This document shows positions 8,822 through 18,805 of a DNA stretch of 64,000 nt, piece after piece. The DNA is from Nitrosomonas sp. Is35 (GTDB lineage Bacteria > Pseudomonadota > Gammaproteobacteria > Burkholderiales > Nitrosomonadaceae). The first letter of the stretch is position 1. The number at the start of each line of letters is the position of its first letter. A program made the translations under genes and the position numbers. The stretch is taken from positions 806,001-870,000 of the forward strand of contig NZ_JAWJZH010000001.1 of NCBI RefSeq assembly GCF_033063295.1, given 5' to 3'. The notes below the pieces were generated by a model. It saw only the letters and a program-made list of their open reading frames with translations, was not told the origin of the DNA and ran no database searches.

Positions 8822-9646
8822 ATGACTTCAGATCAATACGAATTCGATCCACTAAAATTTTACTCCTCATACCCAAGTAAAGTTATCGCTCGGCCAGGGT
8901 ACCCTGCTCGAGCTCAATACAAAAGTACGCTATTGTGGAGCTTATATGGTAAGCAGATACTGGATGCTATTGGTGAGATCAAGACATATGCAGACATAGG
9001 CGGATGTTTCGGTTTCGGGGCAAACGCGTTAGCTTATCAAATAGCTCGCGAGCAAGCGTGCTGGCCAGATACTAAGGTTTTTGAAACATCTCCTGATTTC
9101 AGTAAGTGTGGAAAAGTATTGTTTCCGAATATTGACTATGTTAATGAAGATTTTACAAAATGGGATGGTGATCCGGAGCGATTCGATTTAGTTTCATTAT
9201 TTGATGTTATTGAACATATTCCTGATCCAGAGCCATTCTTGAAAGTAGTTTCTGCTCGTACTAATTTTGCGTTGTTAAAAACTCCGATGGAAACAACAGG
9301 GGAGTGGCGTGGTTCTCGCATGCCGCAATTACAAGGCGCGCTTCACGAGGATGGACATGTGAATTTTTTTGATCCGAATCCTTATATGCAATTGCTAAAA
9401 CGTAGTGGATTCGAAATTATCAAGTGGCACCTTGTACCGAGTATCGTTCCCAGAGGGGTTGCTGAATCTATCTTGATTCCAGAAGATATTCCACCTAAAT
9501 CTGCTAAAAGAGAAATAGATGTAGCTAGGATGCTGCGCCGAATAATCAAGGTGCCGTTGACACTTTCTCCTTCAATTTTTCGCTATACCCGTCGTATTGT
9601 TGGTGGTGGAGATCATCTTTGTCTTGTGCGCTCAATCGGAGCGTAA
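8822..9646 (+). CDS. Class I SAM-dependent methyltransferase
   Basis: A 274-residue protein with the SAM-binding Rossmann pattern: motif I YADIGGCFGFGANALAYQ (about residues 57-74), an acidic FETSPD at the end of strand 2, then DLVSLFDVIEHIPDPEPFL (about 122-140), the usual DVIEHIPDP of Methyltransf_23-type enzymes. Such proteins in EPS loci often methylate a sugar or a nucleotide sugar. The C-terminal 80 residues are less conserved and rich in basic residues. The gene is isolated by about 100-230 bp on each side. The substrate is unknown. Confidence 0.75.
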   Translation: MTSDQYEFDPLKFYSSYPSKVIARPGYPARAQYKSTLLWSLYGKQILDAIGEIKTYADIGGCFGFGANALAYQIAREQACWPDTKVFETSPDFSKCGKVLFPNIDYVNEDFTKWDGDPERFDLVSLFDVIEHIPDPEPFLKVVSARTNFALLKTPMETTGEWRGSRMPQLQGALHEDGHVNFFDPNPYMQLLKRSGFEIIKWHLVPSIVPRGVAESILIPEDIPPKSAKREIDVARMLRRIIKVPLTLSPSIFRYTRRIVGGGDHLCLVRSIGA

Positions 9647-9753
9647 CTTACTAAAATAGTTAGAGATTGATGTTCCTGTGCAAAAGGGCTATGAAATTTC
9701 TATTATTTAGCCAACCGAAGTGCACTGAATACGCTGTGAATCTAGGCCTTTGA

Positions 9754-10818
9754 ATGAAAGATAAACTAAAGAAATGGATGAAGACTTACCCGATAATTTG
9801 GGCAAGTTACTGGCGCGTGAAGCAAGAGCTGAAGCGTTTATTAATGATGAGATATTTTTTGTATGATGCGAACCATGCATATCAATTTATGTTTTGGGGT
9901 TCGCGGCATAGAAACCGGCGTAGATTGAGTGCTGAGTTACTGTTTCAATACCATAAAATAGAAAAGGGTTTGGTTATGCCTGGACCCAAGAGATTCTTTG
10001 GGATTGATCCGGTATTGGCAGTTATGGATTTACTTAAACAGTGGCGAGAGAACAATTTTGAAATAGATGATCCCATATATCTTGGGGCTGTTGAGTCTCT
10101 GATCAGCTATCATGATCTCCTGAACACTACAGGACTCGATACGGATAAGATAATTCTTCCTAAGGTGACTGAATTTCTTGAAAGTATAAGTGTTAGAAAT
10201 ACAGATCTAAAAACACCCTATGAATTGCCTCAGCTGGATGTAACTGGTAAGAATTCTATTGAGAGCTTTGAGAATCTGATGCACGCTAGAAGAAGTGTCC
10301 GAGATTTTAGAGCTCAGCCTGTAGACCTAACTTTAATTAAAAAGGCTGTTGAATTAGCGCAACTAAGTCCATCAGCTTGTAATCGGCAGCCATGGAAAGT
10401 CTATTTAGTTAGTGATCCTGATGATATGAAAACTTTATTATCTCATCAGAATGGTAATCGCGGTTTTGGTCATCTTGCTCCGCACGTCGCAATTATTACA
10501 GCAGATAGTCAGTGTTTCTTCGATTCAAGTGAAAGAAATGAACCATTTGTAGATGGCGGTATGTTCGCAATGAGTCTGATTCTTAGCCTGAGGGCTCAGG
10601 AAATTGCGACTTGTTGCTTAAACTGGTGTGTGCCGCCTTCAACTGATAAAACAGTACATCAGATTTTTGGAATTCCAAAATCACAAAAAATTATCATGCT
10701 ATTAGCGATTGGTTATCCTAGCGATGGTGTTAGCGTTCCAAGATCGGTGAGATTTCCCGCGATACAAGTTATGGATAAGATTGCTTCGACTTATTCTTCT
10801 CCTGACAGACAAACTTGA
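9754..10818 (+). CDS. Nitroreductase-family protein of EPS cluster
   Basis: A 354-residue protein. The N-terminal about 160 residues form a basic, mostly helical region with RRLSAELLFQYHKIEKGLVMPG. The C-terminal part (about 175-345) is a nitroreductase/FMN fold: HARRSVRDFRAQPV for the FMN-phosphate contact, QLSPSACNRQPWKVY and a later AIGYPSDGVSVPRS. The same long N-terminal extension is known to me from nitroreductase-like proteins beside polysaccharide pyruvyl transferases, and here the next gene is exactly that. The reaction is not established; a flavin-dependent reduction linked to sugar modification is only inference. Confidence 0.75.
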   Translation: MKDKLKKWMKTYPIIWASYWRVKQELKRLLMMRYFLYDANHAYQFMFWGSRHRNRRRLSAELLFQYHKIEKGLVMPGPKRFFGIDPVLAVMDLLKQWRENNFEIDDPIYLGAVESLISYHDLLNTTGLDTDKIILPKVTEFLESISVRNTDLKTPYELPQLDVTGKNSIESFENLMHARRSVRDFRAQPVDLTLIKKAVELAQLSPSACNRQPWKVYLVSDPDDMKTLLSHQNGNRGFGHLAPHVAIITADSQCFFDSSERNEPFVDGGMFAMSLILSLRAQEIATCCLNWCVPPSTDKTVHQIFGIPKSQKIIMLLAIGYPSDGVSVPRSVRFPAIQVMDKIASTYSSPDRQT

Positions 10819-10909
10819 AACCAGGCGAACTTGAAACGTTGAAGCGTAAGGATCAAATTTAAAATTAAACTCAATTTGATAGCACTTTATAAGTTTTTAT
10901 GGGATTGGA

Positions 10910-12151
10910 ATGATAAATAAATACTATTTTCTAGGTCACGAAACCCTTACCAATCGAGGTTGCGAAGCACTGTTACGCGGTATTTCCAGGACTATTCGTG
11001 AGCAATGTCCTGGTGCTGAATTTTTTGCACCAAGCTTTGACATAGAAAATGACTTAAAACAATGGAAAGATGCTAAAGAAATGGGTATAAGTTTTATTCC
11101 TGCTTATCATCTACCACTTTATGTCAGAGTTTGGGGGAAAATCGACAAATTTGTGCCTCAAATTAGGCATTTTTGGATTCCTTCCCCAAAAATACCAAAC
11201 AGCATTCGCCAAAGTTTCCGAGGACCTGTTGCCGGTATTATGACGGGGGGAGATGTTTTGTCTCTTGACTATGGAGTACCTTCTCTCATTAAATTTATAG
11301 GGCAGGCCGAGACCTTTATGGCCGAGGGACACAAATTATTTTTGTGGGCTGCATCAGTCGGGCCATTTGAGTCGCAACCTGAAGTTGAAAAGCATGTAAT
11401 TCGGCACCTTGCTAAATACTCCGGTATCTCAGTGCGTGAAACATCAACCCGGAATTATCTGGATGGATTAGGTTTGCGTAATGTAAAATTGGTTGCGGAT
11501 CCTGCTTTTGTCATGATACCTGAGCCTTGGGATATCTCGGCTATATTACCTGCCTCACCTTGTGAAGGATTTCTCGGATTTAATATTAGTCCGCTCATCA
11601 AAAGATTCCGTACGGACGATGCTCATGTGTCCGAAATGGAATTAGAAGTAGTAGGTTTTCTGCGAGATGTGATAAAGAAGACGGATCTGTCGATAGTGCT
11701 GATACCTCATGTCGATGGTGCTAACAGCAGTGAATGGAATAGTGATTATCTCTATATGAAGCGGCTGATCGCGCGCATTGATTTGCCGCCAGAAATAATT
11801 ACTGCTCGTATCAGCTTAGCGCCACGCGATATGAATGCTGTACAGACGAAGTATCTAATTTCACAGTGCCGGTTTTTTATTGGTGCACGAACGCATGCAA
11901 CCATCGCTGCGTGGTCTACTCTCGTCCCTACTATTTCTATCGCTTACAGTATCAAAGCTATTGGGTTAAATACTGATCTTTTTGGTGACTTGAGATATGT
12001 ATTGGAGACTTCCAAGCTTTCTAGAATGGCACTTTGGGAGTCGCTGGAGAAATTGCGTACAGACGAACAAAATATCAGGAAGTTGCTGGAGCAACGTATT
12101 CCAGAATGGCAACAGCGAGCCCGGTTAGCCGGTATGGAGGTATTCGGTTAA
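10910..12151 (+). CDS. Polysaccharide pyruvyl transferase family protein
   Basis: A 413-residue protein of the PS_pyruv_trans family, which adds pyruvate ketals from phosphoenolpyruvate to sugar hydroxyls. It opens with YYFLGHETLTNRGCEALLRG, the family's nucleotide-fold start (GxxNxGxEA pattern). It has GIMTGGDVLSLDYG near residue 112, ISVRETSTRNYLDGLG near 175 and CRFFIGARTHATIAAW near residue 320, the conserved R-x-H-x-x-I-A-A box. It follows the nitroreductase-like gene by 91 bp. It implies that the EPS carries acidic pyruvate groups, though some family members have other roles. Confidence 0.82.
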   Translation: MINKYYFLGHETLTNRGCEALLRGISRTIREQCPGAEFFAPSFDIENDLKQWKDAKEMGISFIPAYHLPLYVRVWGKIDKFVPQIRHFWIPSPKIPNSIRQSFRGPVAGIMTGGDVLSLDYGVPSLIKFIGQAETFMAEGHKLFLWAASVGPFESQPEVEKHVIRHLAKYSGISVRETSTRNYLDGLGLRNVKLVADPAFVMIPEPWDISAILPASPCEGFLGFNISPLIKRFRTDDAHVSEMELEVVGFLRDVIKKTDLSIVLIPHVDGANSSEWNSDYLYMKRLIARIDLPPEIITARISLAPRDMNAVQTKYLISQCRFFIGARTHATIAAWSTLVPTISIAYSIKAIGLNTDLFGDLRYVLETSKLSRMALWESLEKLRTDEQNIRKLLEQRIPEWQQRARLAGMEVFG

Positions 12152-12239
12152 TTTTTGCTACCTACTAGCACATTAATCACTCTGAAATGCATTAGCGTGA
12201 CGGCATTTAACGAAATCAATATTTTTTACTCTCGCGGAC

Positions 12240-13334
12240 TTGACAGTGAATACTATAATATTAGTTGGACCTTCATTAGAAGCTGTAAGTGGTGTTAGTA
12301 CCCATCTGATTCAACTCTTTAACTCTTCTCTGGCTAACGAGTTTTATCTTTTACATTTTCAGGTCGGAAGTGAGGGTCAAAAAGAGTCAGTAATATCTAA
12401 GTTAAAGCGGTTTTTATTCAGTCCAATTCAGTTCTTCTGGCGATTGATTCGGGAAAAACCGCATATTGTTCATTTGAATACTTCACTGGTACCAAAAAGC
12501 TTTTGGCGAGATATCGCTTACTTGTTTGTCGCACGAATCATGGGTAAAAAAATCGTGTATCAAGTACATGGTGGCGACTTGCCACAAGTATTTTTTAAGA
12601 ATAACTGGGTACTAACTAATCTTCTTAAGTTAGTTTTAAGTTCTACAGATGTTGTAGTGTTGCTGGGACAGGAAGAGTTGCGTGCGTATCGTGATTTTGA
12701 GCCAAGCTTGCGTTTAGAATTGATTCCTAATGCTATCGAAATAAGTGCTGATCCTCAATGGAAAAAAATTCCAACTTCTCGGGATCAATTATTGCGATTG
12801 GTTTATGTTGGTCGGTTAGCCGAGAATAAAGGCATCTTTGAAATTGTTGAGGCACTAAAAATTTTATTTAGCCAAGGTAAGAATGTCAGCTTGGTTATTG
12901 CAGGAAGCGGACCCGATGAGGATAGGTTACGTACATGTGTAAAAGGTCTTGGACTCAGTGATTATGTCAGTTTTGTGGGGGCAGTTTTTGGTGAGGAAAA
13001 GAAACGGATATGGGAGGCAGCAGACCTATTTGTTTTTCCCACATACCACCGAGAAGGTTTACCTTATTCTTTGTTGGAAAGTATGGCTGCTCGTACTCCA
13101 CCCGTGATTAGTCCCGTTGGCGCTATTCCCGATGTAATGGAAGATGGTGTACATGGCGCATTTGTTTCCTCCCAAAATCCAGAATCACTGGCTGCAACCA
13201 TCGAACGCCTAGATAATGATAGAGCATTAATTTGTCGCATGGGTGAAGCAGGTAGGCAGCGCATAGAAGATTATTATACGGTTACCAGACTGGAAGGAGA
13301 TTTTCGCCGTATATACGATAATTTAATAAACTGA
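12240..13334 (+). CDS. Glycosyltransferase family 4
   Basis: A 364-residue GT-B retaining glycosyltransferase. The N-terminal domain has ILVGPSLEAVSGVSTHLIQL, and HLNTSLVPKSFWRDI and YQVHGGDLPQ mark acceptor-side loops. The C-terminal nucleotide-sugar domain starts near residue 190 with LVYVGRLAENKGIFEIVEAL. It continues with VIAGSGPDEDRL and carries the E-x7-E motif in FPTYHREGLPYSLLESMAA (about residues 262-280). The product would be a sugar addition to the EPS repeat on the cytoplasmic face. The start is TTG (12240); a GTG two codons later (12246) is an equally weak alternative. Confidence 0.85.
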   Translation: MTVNTIILVGPSLEAVSGVSTHLIQLFNSSLANEFYLLHFQVGSEGQKESVISKLKRFLFSPIQFFWRLIREKPHIVHLNTSLVPKSFWRDIAYLFVARIMGKKIVYQVHGGDLPQVFFKNNWVLTNLLKLVLSSTDVVVLLGQEELRAYRDFEPSLRLELIPNAIEISADPQWKKIPTSRDQLLRLVYVGRLAENKGIFEIVEALKILFSQGKNVSLVIAGSGPDEDRLRTCVKGLGLSDYVSFVGAVFGEEKKRIWEAADLFVFPTYHREGLPYSLLESMAARTPPVISPVGAIPDVMEDGVHGAFVSSQNPESLAATIERLDNDRALICRMGEAGRQRIEDYYTVTRLEGDFRRIYDNLIN

Positions 13335-13366
13335 ATATAACTCTTTCAATACGCAAAGGCGGTCTA

Positions 13367-15238
13367 ATGTGTGGTATCACTGGCTTTATCGGGTCACTGG
13401 CAAATATTAATTCAAGCGCCGTGCTGCGCAGCATGTCGGCAGCAATTATACATCGCGGACCGGATGACGATGGATTTCTTGAAACTACTACGCGTGACGG
13501 CCGCCATCGGATGGGTCTGGCTCATCGCCGTCTCTCCATTATTGATCTTTCTACGGGCCATCAACCCATGGGCAATGAAGATGGCACAGTCCAAGTCATA
13601 TTCAACGGTGAGATTTACAATTTCCATTCATTGCGTGATCAATTAATTGCACTGGGTCATCATTTCGTAACCAACTCCGACACAGAAACCATTGTCCATG
13701 CCTATGAACAATGGGGAGAGCGTTGTGTTGAATATTTCCGTGGCATGTTTGCCTTTGCCATTTGGGATAGTCACAAAGAACGCCTGTTTTTGGCTCGTGA
13801 TCGCTTTGGCAAGAAACCGATGTTTCTGTGCGAGACCCACGGTGTTTTGTTGTTTGCTTCCGAGATCAAATCCATTCTGGCTTTTCCCGGAGTCCATGCG
13901 GAAGTTGATACGGGAGCGGTATGGGATTATTTTGCCTATCGTTATGTTCCAGCTCCCGCTACATTGTTTCGCGGCATTCGCAAGCTGATGCCGGGTTGCT
14001 ATGCTATTTGGGAAAAAGGAATATTGACTGAAACATGCTATTACCGGCCTCCGGATCGGGAAGTGTTTGTTAATTCTCCTTTACCGGCCGATCCGGTGGG
14101 AGCTTTTCTCGATATACTCGATCAAGCCGTCAATATCCGCATGATCGCGGATGTTCCGTTCGGAGCGTTTCTATCTGGCGGTATTGATTCTTCAGCAATT
14201 GTTGGCCTCATGTCGCGTCATTCCGCGCAACCCGTCAAAACTTTCTCTGTAGGATTTGCCGAAGCCCGCTACAGTGAATTAAGCTATGCTAAAACCATCG
14301 CGGAACAATTCAAAACCGATCATCATGAATTGGTGGTTTCACAAGAGCACTTGATGCAACATTTGCCAGACTTGGTGCGTTTCCGTGATGCTCCCGTGGC
14401 CGAACCATCGGATATTCCGATTTATCTTCTGGCAAAAGAGGCGCGAAAAACGGTCAAAATGGTGCTGACCGGCGAAGGCTCGGATGAATTTTTGGGAGGA
14501 TATCCCAAGCATGTCTACGAACGCTACGCCGGATGGTACCAAACGATACCGGGTACTGTGCGTCGCGGCTTACTTGAACCGTTGGTGCAATCGCTGCCGT
14601 ATCGTTTCCGGCGAGCTAAGACGGCCATCGTTAATTTGGGGTTGGATCATTTCGAAGAACGTATGCCACGCTGGTTTGGCGCTTTGTCAGATGCGGAACG
14701 TAAAAATTTGGTTACACTGTCTCAGCCAGTTAATCGTGCTGGTGAAGTGCAATTTGATACTTCCCCTGCGAATAGTTCTTTGCGCCGTATTCTTTACTTT
14801 GATCAGACGAGTTGGTTGCCGGATAACTTGCTTGAACGTGGGGACCGGATGACGATGGCTGCTTCCCTGGAAGCGCGGATGCCTTTTATGGATCATGAAT
14901 TGGCCGCGTTTGTGTCCAGTCTACCGGACAAATACCGGGTGCGCGGACATACCACGAAGTGGATACTCCGTGAAGCGATGAAACGATTGCTCCCGTCGGC
15001 CATTTTGCAGCGTCCGAAAGTAGGTTTTCGCGTACCGGTCAATGAATGGTTCCAAGGCCCTATGCGAGAGTATCTCTATGAACATTTGAAAAGTTCTACA
15101 TCATTGACTCGGGAGTATTACCGGCCTGCGATGCTGGATAAAGTTCTGACCGATCATATGTCGGGCCGTCAAAACCACGAAAAACTGTTGTGGAGTATGC
15201 TTAATCTCGAGATCTGGCATCGTCAGTATCTGAAATAA
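13367..15238 (+). CDS. asnB: Glutamine-hydrolysing asparagine synthase/EPS amidotransferase
   Basis: A 623-residue AsnB-type enzyme. The N-terminal class II glutaminase begins MCGITGF, with Cys2 as nucleophile after Met removal, and has RRLSIIDLSTGHQPM and FNGEIYN. The synthetase domain carries the PP-loop FLSGGIDSSAI (about residue 268) and TGEGSDEFLGGYPKH (about 368). Length and motifs fit the family (AsnB 554; EPS relatives about 630). Inside an EPS locus, such enzymes are often thought to turn uronic acid carboxylates into uronamides rather than to make asparagine; with the AlgD-type enzyme downstream that is a reasonable inference. The start is fixed by the obligatory MCG terminus. Confidence 0.88.
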   Translation: MCGITGFIGSLANINSSAVLRSMSAAIIHRGPDDDGFLETTTRDGRHRMGLAHRRLSIIDLSTGHQPMGNEDGTVQVIFNGEIYNFHSLRDQLIALGHHFVTNSDTETIVHAYEQWGERCVEYFRGMFAFAIWDSHKERLFLARDRFGKKPMFLCETHGVLLFASEIKSILAFPGVHAEVDTGAVWDYFAYRYVPAPATLFRGIRKLMPGCYAIWEKGILTETCYYRPPDREVFVNSPLPADPVGAFLDILDQAVNIRMIADVPFGAFLSGGIDSSAIVGLMSRHSAQPVKTFSVGFAEARYSELSYAKTIAEQFKTDHHELVVSQEHLMQHLPDLVRFRDAPVAEPSDIPIYLLAKEARKTVKMVLTGEGSDEFLGGYPKHVYERYAGWYQTIPGTVRRGLLEPLVQSLPYRFRRAKTAIVNLGLDHFEERMPRWFGALSDAERKNLVTLSQPVNRAGEVQFDTSPANSSLRRILYFDQTSWLPDNLLERGDRMTMAASLEARMPFMDHELAAFVSSLPDKYRVRGHTTKWILREAMKRLLPSAILQRPKVGFRVPVNEWFQGPMREYLYEHLKSSTSLTREYYRPAMLDKVLTDHMSGRQNHEKLLWSMLNLEIWHRQYLK

Positions 15239-15376
15239 TGTTGTCATTGTTTTTCAGAGATAAGTTTTAAATGGCATTGCAAGAATAAATTCTATCGATG
15301 TTTCTGAAGTCAATTTTTAGATTTATTTTCATTCAAGAGCATCAGCTGAGAAAGTAAAATAATTATTTCATTGAAC

Positions 15377-17374
15377 ATGAGTAACCTAGCTTGGAAGTTT
15401 AATCGTTTGCGTACAATGGGATTGCCGGAAATCGGTTATCGCATCCGTCAGGCTATCCAGACTAAAACGGAACTGTTCACTGCTCGCTCGGACCAGCGGT
15501 TTCCATCACCGGATTGTTCCCGTGCCGGTAACGCTTGGCTAAATCCGCTTCCACGCAGTATGGATTCCGGGTTATATTGTGATGCAGCAGACCGGGTGCT
15601 TGCCGGTTATTATGATGTTTTTGCCTTGCATAATGCGCAACTAGGTTTCCCGCCCAAATGGAATCGTGATCCCAAGACAGGTATCGAAGCGCCGCTTGTT
15701 TTTGGTAAAACACTGGATTATCGCGACGAGCGATTGGTCGGCGATATCAAATACCTTTGGGAGTCCAACCGTCATCTTCATCTGACTACGCTCGCGCAAG
15801 CTTATCACTTGAGCGGTGATGTGCGTTACGCAGAGGGTGTGCAAATCCTGCTTGAATCATGGTTTGATCAATGTCCTTATCCGTTCGGGGTGAACTGGAC
15901 CAGCTCGCTAGAACTTGCCATACGGCTTGTGAATTGGTCGTTCACTTGGCATTTGCTGGGTGGCGAGCATAATCCTTTGTTTATTTCAGAAAGCGGGCAA
16001 CAATTTAAGCGCCGTTGGCTGGATAGTATCTACCAGCACAGTCAATTTATCGCGGGTTATCTGTCGCGGCACTCATCGGCTAACAATCATCTTTTCGGTG
16101 AGTTGATGGGATTATTGGTGGCGGCTACTACCTGGCCTTACTGGACGGAGAGCCGCCGCTGGCAGCGGCAGGCTTACACTGAGCTCGAAGCCGAAGCAAT
16201 TAAGCAGAATAATGCTGATGGAGTGAATCGTGAACAAGCGATCTATTATCAGCACGAATTCATCGACATGATGCTCATTTGCTGGATTATAGGTAGGGCA
16301 AACGGTATCGATTTTTCTCAGAATTTCATCGCCCGGCTTGAGCGCATGCTGGAGTTTATTGCGTCTCTTATGGATATTACGGGTGCTGTTCCGATGATTG
16401 GCGATGCCGATGGCGCCTTGATGGTGCATTGGAGCAAGGAACCTAATTGGAGTGTTTACCGTTCGTTGCTGGCTACCGGCGCGGTATTGTTCAATCGGCC
16501 TGATTTTAAAGTCAAAGCGGAGCGCTTCGATGATAAGAGTTGCTGGTTGTTGGGTAAAGATGCCGGGAGCCGATTCGATTCAATGGCATCTGACGAGAAT
16601 CAATCAACTTTGCCGCGGGAATTTCGCGATGGCGGTTACTTTATTCTCGGTAGTCAACTCGACACCGCCGATGAAATCCGTATCGTAGCCGATGCGGGGC
16701 CGCTCGGATATCTTTCCATTGCCGCGCATGGGCATGCTGATGCTTTGTCATTTACTTTATCGGTTGCAGGTCATGCGTTATTGGTTGATCCCGGAACTTA
16801 TGCATTTCATACACAGAAGAAGTGGCGTGATTATTTCCGCGGTACTTCGGCGCACAATACAGTGAGAGTGGATGGGGTGGATCAATCCGAATCCGGCGGC
16901 AATTTCATGTGGTTGCGTAAGGCGAATGCCTGCTGTGAGATCTGGGAAAACGATCAGAATCGAGATTGCCTGATCGCTAGCCACGATGGCTATGCGCGTT
17001 TGTCCGATCCGGTCATTCACCGCAGAAAGATAGAGTTCCTGAAAAATGAGGGAATCATCAGGGTGGAGGATATTCTTGAATGTGCGAAGGAGCATACCAT
17101 TGAACTTAATTGGCATTTTGCCGAAATGTGCGAAGTACGGATTGAATCCGGCAAGGTACAAGCAACTGTGGCCAATGTCAGTATGGAAATGACGATGCCG
17201 GATTGTGATTGCCAGCCGGAATTGATGCGTGGCGAAGATGAACCGCCGTCCGGCTGGGTGTCACGTAGCTTTGATGAAAAAGTGCCGGCGCCAACGGTGA
17301 CGTGGCGGGAAAAGATTACCGGTACCACTAGAAGATTGACCATTTTACGAATTCTAGCGGGTTATGATACCTAG
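15377..17374 (+). CDS. Heparinase II/III-alginate lyase family protein
   Basis: A 665-residue protein with the two-part architecture of heparinase II/III and related uronate lyases. Residues about 1-370 form an alpha-toroid-like domain (HSSANNHLFGELMGLLVAATTW, and DGVNREQAIYYQHEFIDMM with the catalytic-region Tyr/His). Residues about 410-650 form a beta-rich domain containing YLSIAAHGHADALSF and LVDPGTYAFH, the usual His-bearing motifs. No clear signal peptide is visible. In EPS loci these enzymes probably trim, release or recycle uronate-containing polymer. The ATG at 15377 is preferred over a TTG at 15371. Cleavage of alginate-like or other uronate linkages is possible; specificity is unknown. 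Confidence 0.8.
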   Translation: MSNLAWKFNRLRTMGLPEIGYRIRQAIQTKTELFTARSDQRFPSPDCSRAGNAWLNPLPRSMDSGLYCDAADRVLAGYYDVFALHNAQLGFPPKWNRDPKTGIEAPLVFGKTLDYRDERLVGDIKYLWESNRHLHLTTLAQAYHLSGDVRYAEGVQILLESWFDQCPYPFGVNWTSSLELAIRLVNWSFTWHLLGGEHNPLFISESGQQFKRRWLDSIYQHSQFIAGYLSRHSSANNHLFGELMGLLVAATTWPYWTESRRWQRQAYTELEAEAIKQNNADGVNREQAIYYQHEFIDMMLICWIIGRANGIDFSQNFIARLERMLEFIASLMDITGAVPMIGDADGALMVHWSKEPNWSVYRSLLATGAVLFNRPDFKVKAERFDDKSCWLLGKDAGSRFDSMASDENQSTLPREFRDGGYFILGSQLDTADEIRIVADAGPLGYLSIAAHGHADALSFTLSVAGHALLVDPGTYAFHTQKKWRDYFRGTSAHNTVRVDGVDQSESGGNFMWLRKANACCEIWENDQNRDCLIASHDGYARLSDPVIHRRKIEFLKNEGIIRVEDILECAKEHTIELNWHFAEMCEVRIESGKVQATVANVSMEMTMPDCDCQPELMRGEDEPPSGWVSRSFDEKVPAPTVTWREKITGTTRRLTILRILAGYDT

Positions 17375-17429
17375 AATTTTGCGAGCGGATTAAGAAAACA
17401 GATTCTGATCAATGAATTAAAGGAGTCAC

Positions 17430-18740
17430 ATGAAGATAAGTATATTCGGTTTGGGGTATGTGGGGACTGTTTCTGCCGGGTGCCTGGCTACGGATGGACA
17501 TTCTGTGATCGGGGTCGATCCCAACAAAACGAAAGTTGATTTGATCAATCAAGGCGTATCACCGATTGTCGAGAAAGATATCGGGGAAATGATTGCTGCA
17601 GCGGCTAAAAATAATGTACTGCGAGCAACTTTAGACGTGCGTGATGCAGTTATCAATTCCGATATTTCAATGGTTTGCGTTGGAACGCCCTCACAACTGA
17701 ATGGCAATCTGGATTTAAGTCATGTCCGCAAAGTATGCGAACAAATTGGCGCGGCGCTTAAGGAAAAAAGCGCTTTTCATGTGGTCGTGGCACGCAGCAC
17801 GATGCTGCCGGGCTCAATGCGTACCGTCGTGATTCCGGCATTGGAATCCTATTCCGGAAAGAAAGCGGGGGTCGATTTCGGAGTATGCAACAATCCGGAA
17901 TTTTTGCGCGAAGGTACGGCCGTATTTGATTATTACAATCCACCCAAAACCGTGATCGGCGAAACGGACAGCAAGGCTGGCGAATTACTGATGCAATTGT
18001 ATGCAAAAATGACCGCACCGCTTATTCGCACCGAAGTGGAAACGGCAGAGATGGCTAAATATGCCGATAACACCTGGCATGCGGTCAAAGTGGCATTTGC
18101 CAATGAAATCGGCAATCTCTGCAAAGCAGAAGGTATTGATGGCCACAAAGTGATGGAAATTTTCTGCCAGGATACCAAACTGAATCTGTCTCCCTATTAC
18201 ATGAAGCCTGGATTTGCTTTTGGCGGTTCATGCCTGCCCAAGGATGTGCGCGCTTTGATGTATAAAGGCAAGAGTTTGGATATGGATTTGCCGCTCATTA
18301 ATGCCATTCTGCCGTCGAATCAACGGCAGATTGAGAAAGGTATCAAAATGATCGTCGAAAAAGGGAACAAAAAAATCGGTATTCTGGGATTTTCTTTTAA
18401 AGCGGGTACCGATGATTTACGCGAATCGCCTCTGGTTGAAGTCATCGAATATCTTATTGGCAAAGGATATGAACTTAAGTTATATGATAAAAATGTGAAT
18501 CTGGCGGCACTGACTGGCGCGAATCAGGATTATATTTTGAATCATATTCCGCATATTTCTAAATTAATGGCTTCTTCAATGGATGAAGTGCTCAATTTCG
18601 CACAAACGATTGTCATCGGTAATGGTGCCGCGGAGTTTCGTAGTGTGCCGGATGAAATAAAGCCAGAACAAGTGGTGGTGGATCTGGTCCGGATAGTACC
18701 TAAGTTAAGTGGAGATCAATATGACGGAATTTGCTGGTAA
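17430..18740 (+). CDS. algD: GDP-mannose 6-dehydrogenase (AlgD type)
   Basis: A 436-residue NAD-dependent nucleotide-sugar dehydrogenase. It has the N-terminal Rossmann motif ISIFGLGYVGTVSAGCLA, the central NPEFLREGTAV and the catalytic FGGSCLPKDVRAL with Cys268, the same number as the AlgD active-site cysteine. The length (436) and the C-terminal DGICW ending also match AlgD better than UDP-glucose dehydrogenases. It would oxidise GDP-mannose to GDP-mannuronate. GDP-mannose is supplied by the enzyme at 28630-30081. An AAAGGAGTCAC ribosome binding site precedes the ATG. It provides the strongest evidence that the EPS contains a mannuronate-derived sugar. No alginate synthase genes (alg8/alg44) are visible, so this is not a classical alginate operon. 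Confidence 0.85.
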   Translation: MKISIFGLGYVGTVSAGCLATDGHSVIGVDPNKTKVDLINQGVSPIVEKDIGEMIAAAAKNNVLRATLDVRDAVINSDISMVCVGTPSQLNGNLDLSHVRKVCEQIGAALKEKSAFHVVVARSTMLPGSMRTVVIPALESYSGKKAGVDFGVCNNPEFLREGTAVFDYYNPPKTVIGETDSKAGELLMQLYAKMTAPLIRTEVETAEMAKYADNTWHAVKVAFANEIGNLCKAEGIDGHKVMEIFCQDTKLNLSPYYMKPGFAFGGSCLPKDVRALMYKGKSLDMDLPLINAILPSNQRQIEKGIKMIVEKGNKKIGILGFSFKAGTDDLRESPLVEVIEYLIGKGYELKLYDKNVNLAALTGANQDYILNHIPHISKLMASSMDEVLNFAQTIVIGNGAAEFRSVPDEIKPEQVVVDLVRIVPKLSGDQYDGICW

Positions 18741-18805
18741 TACGAGAGGGTGAATTCTGGACGAAAAAGGTGTAACCATTATTCTCACAGCTTCAGGCAA
18801 AAGTT

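Noticed and set aside
13643..14896. Overlapping frames on both strands inside the AsnB-type gene
   Set aside because: The AsnB frame carries all catalytic motifs; the others have no start signals and no recognisable domains.
17430..18740. UDP-glucose 6-dehydrogenase instead of GDP-mannose 6-dehydrogenase
   Set aside because: Cys268 numbering, 436-residue length, the DGICW ending and the presence of a GDP-mannose-forming enzyme favour the AlgD type.
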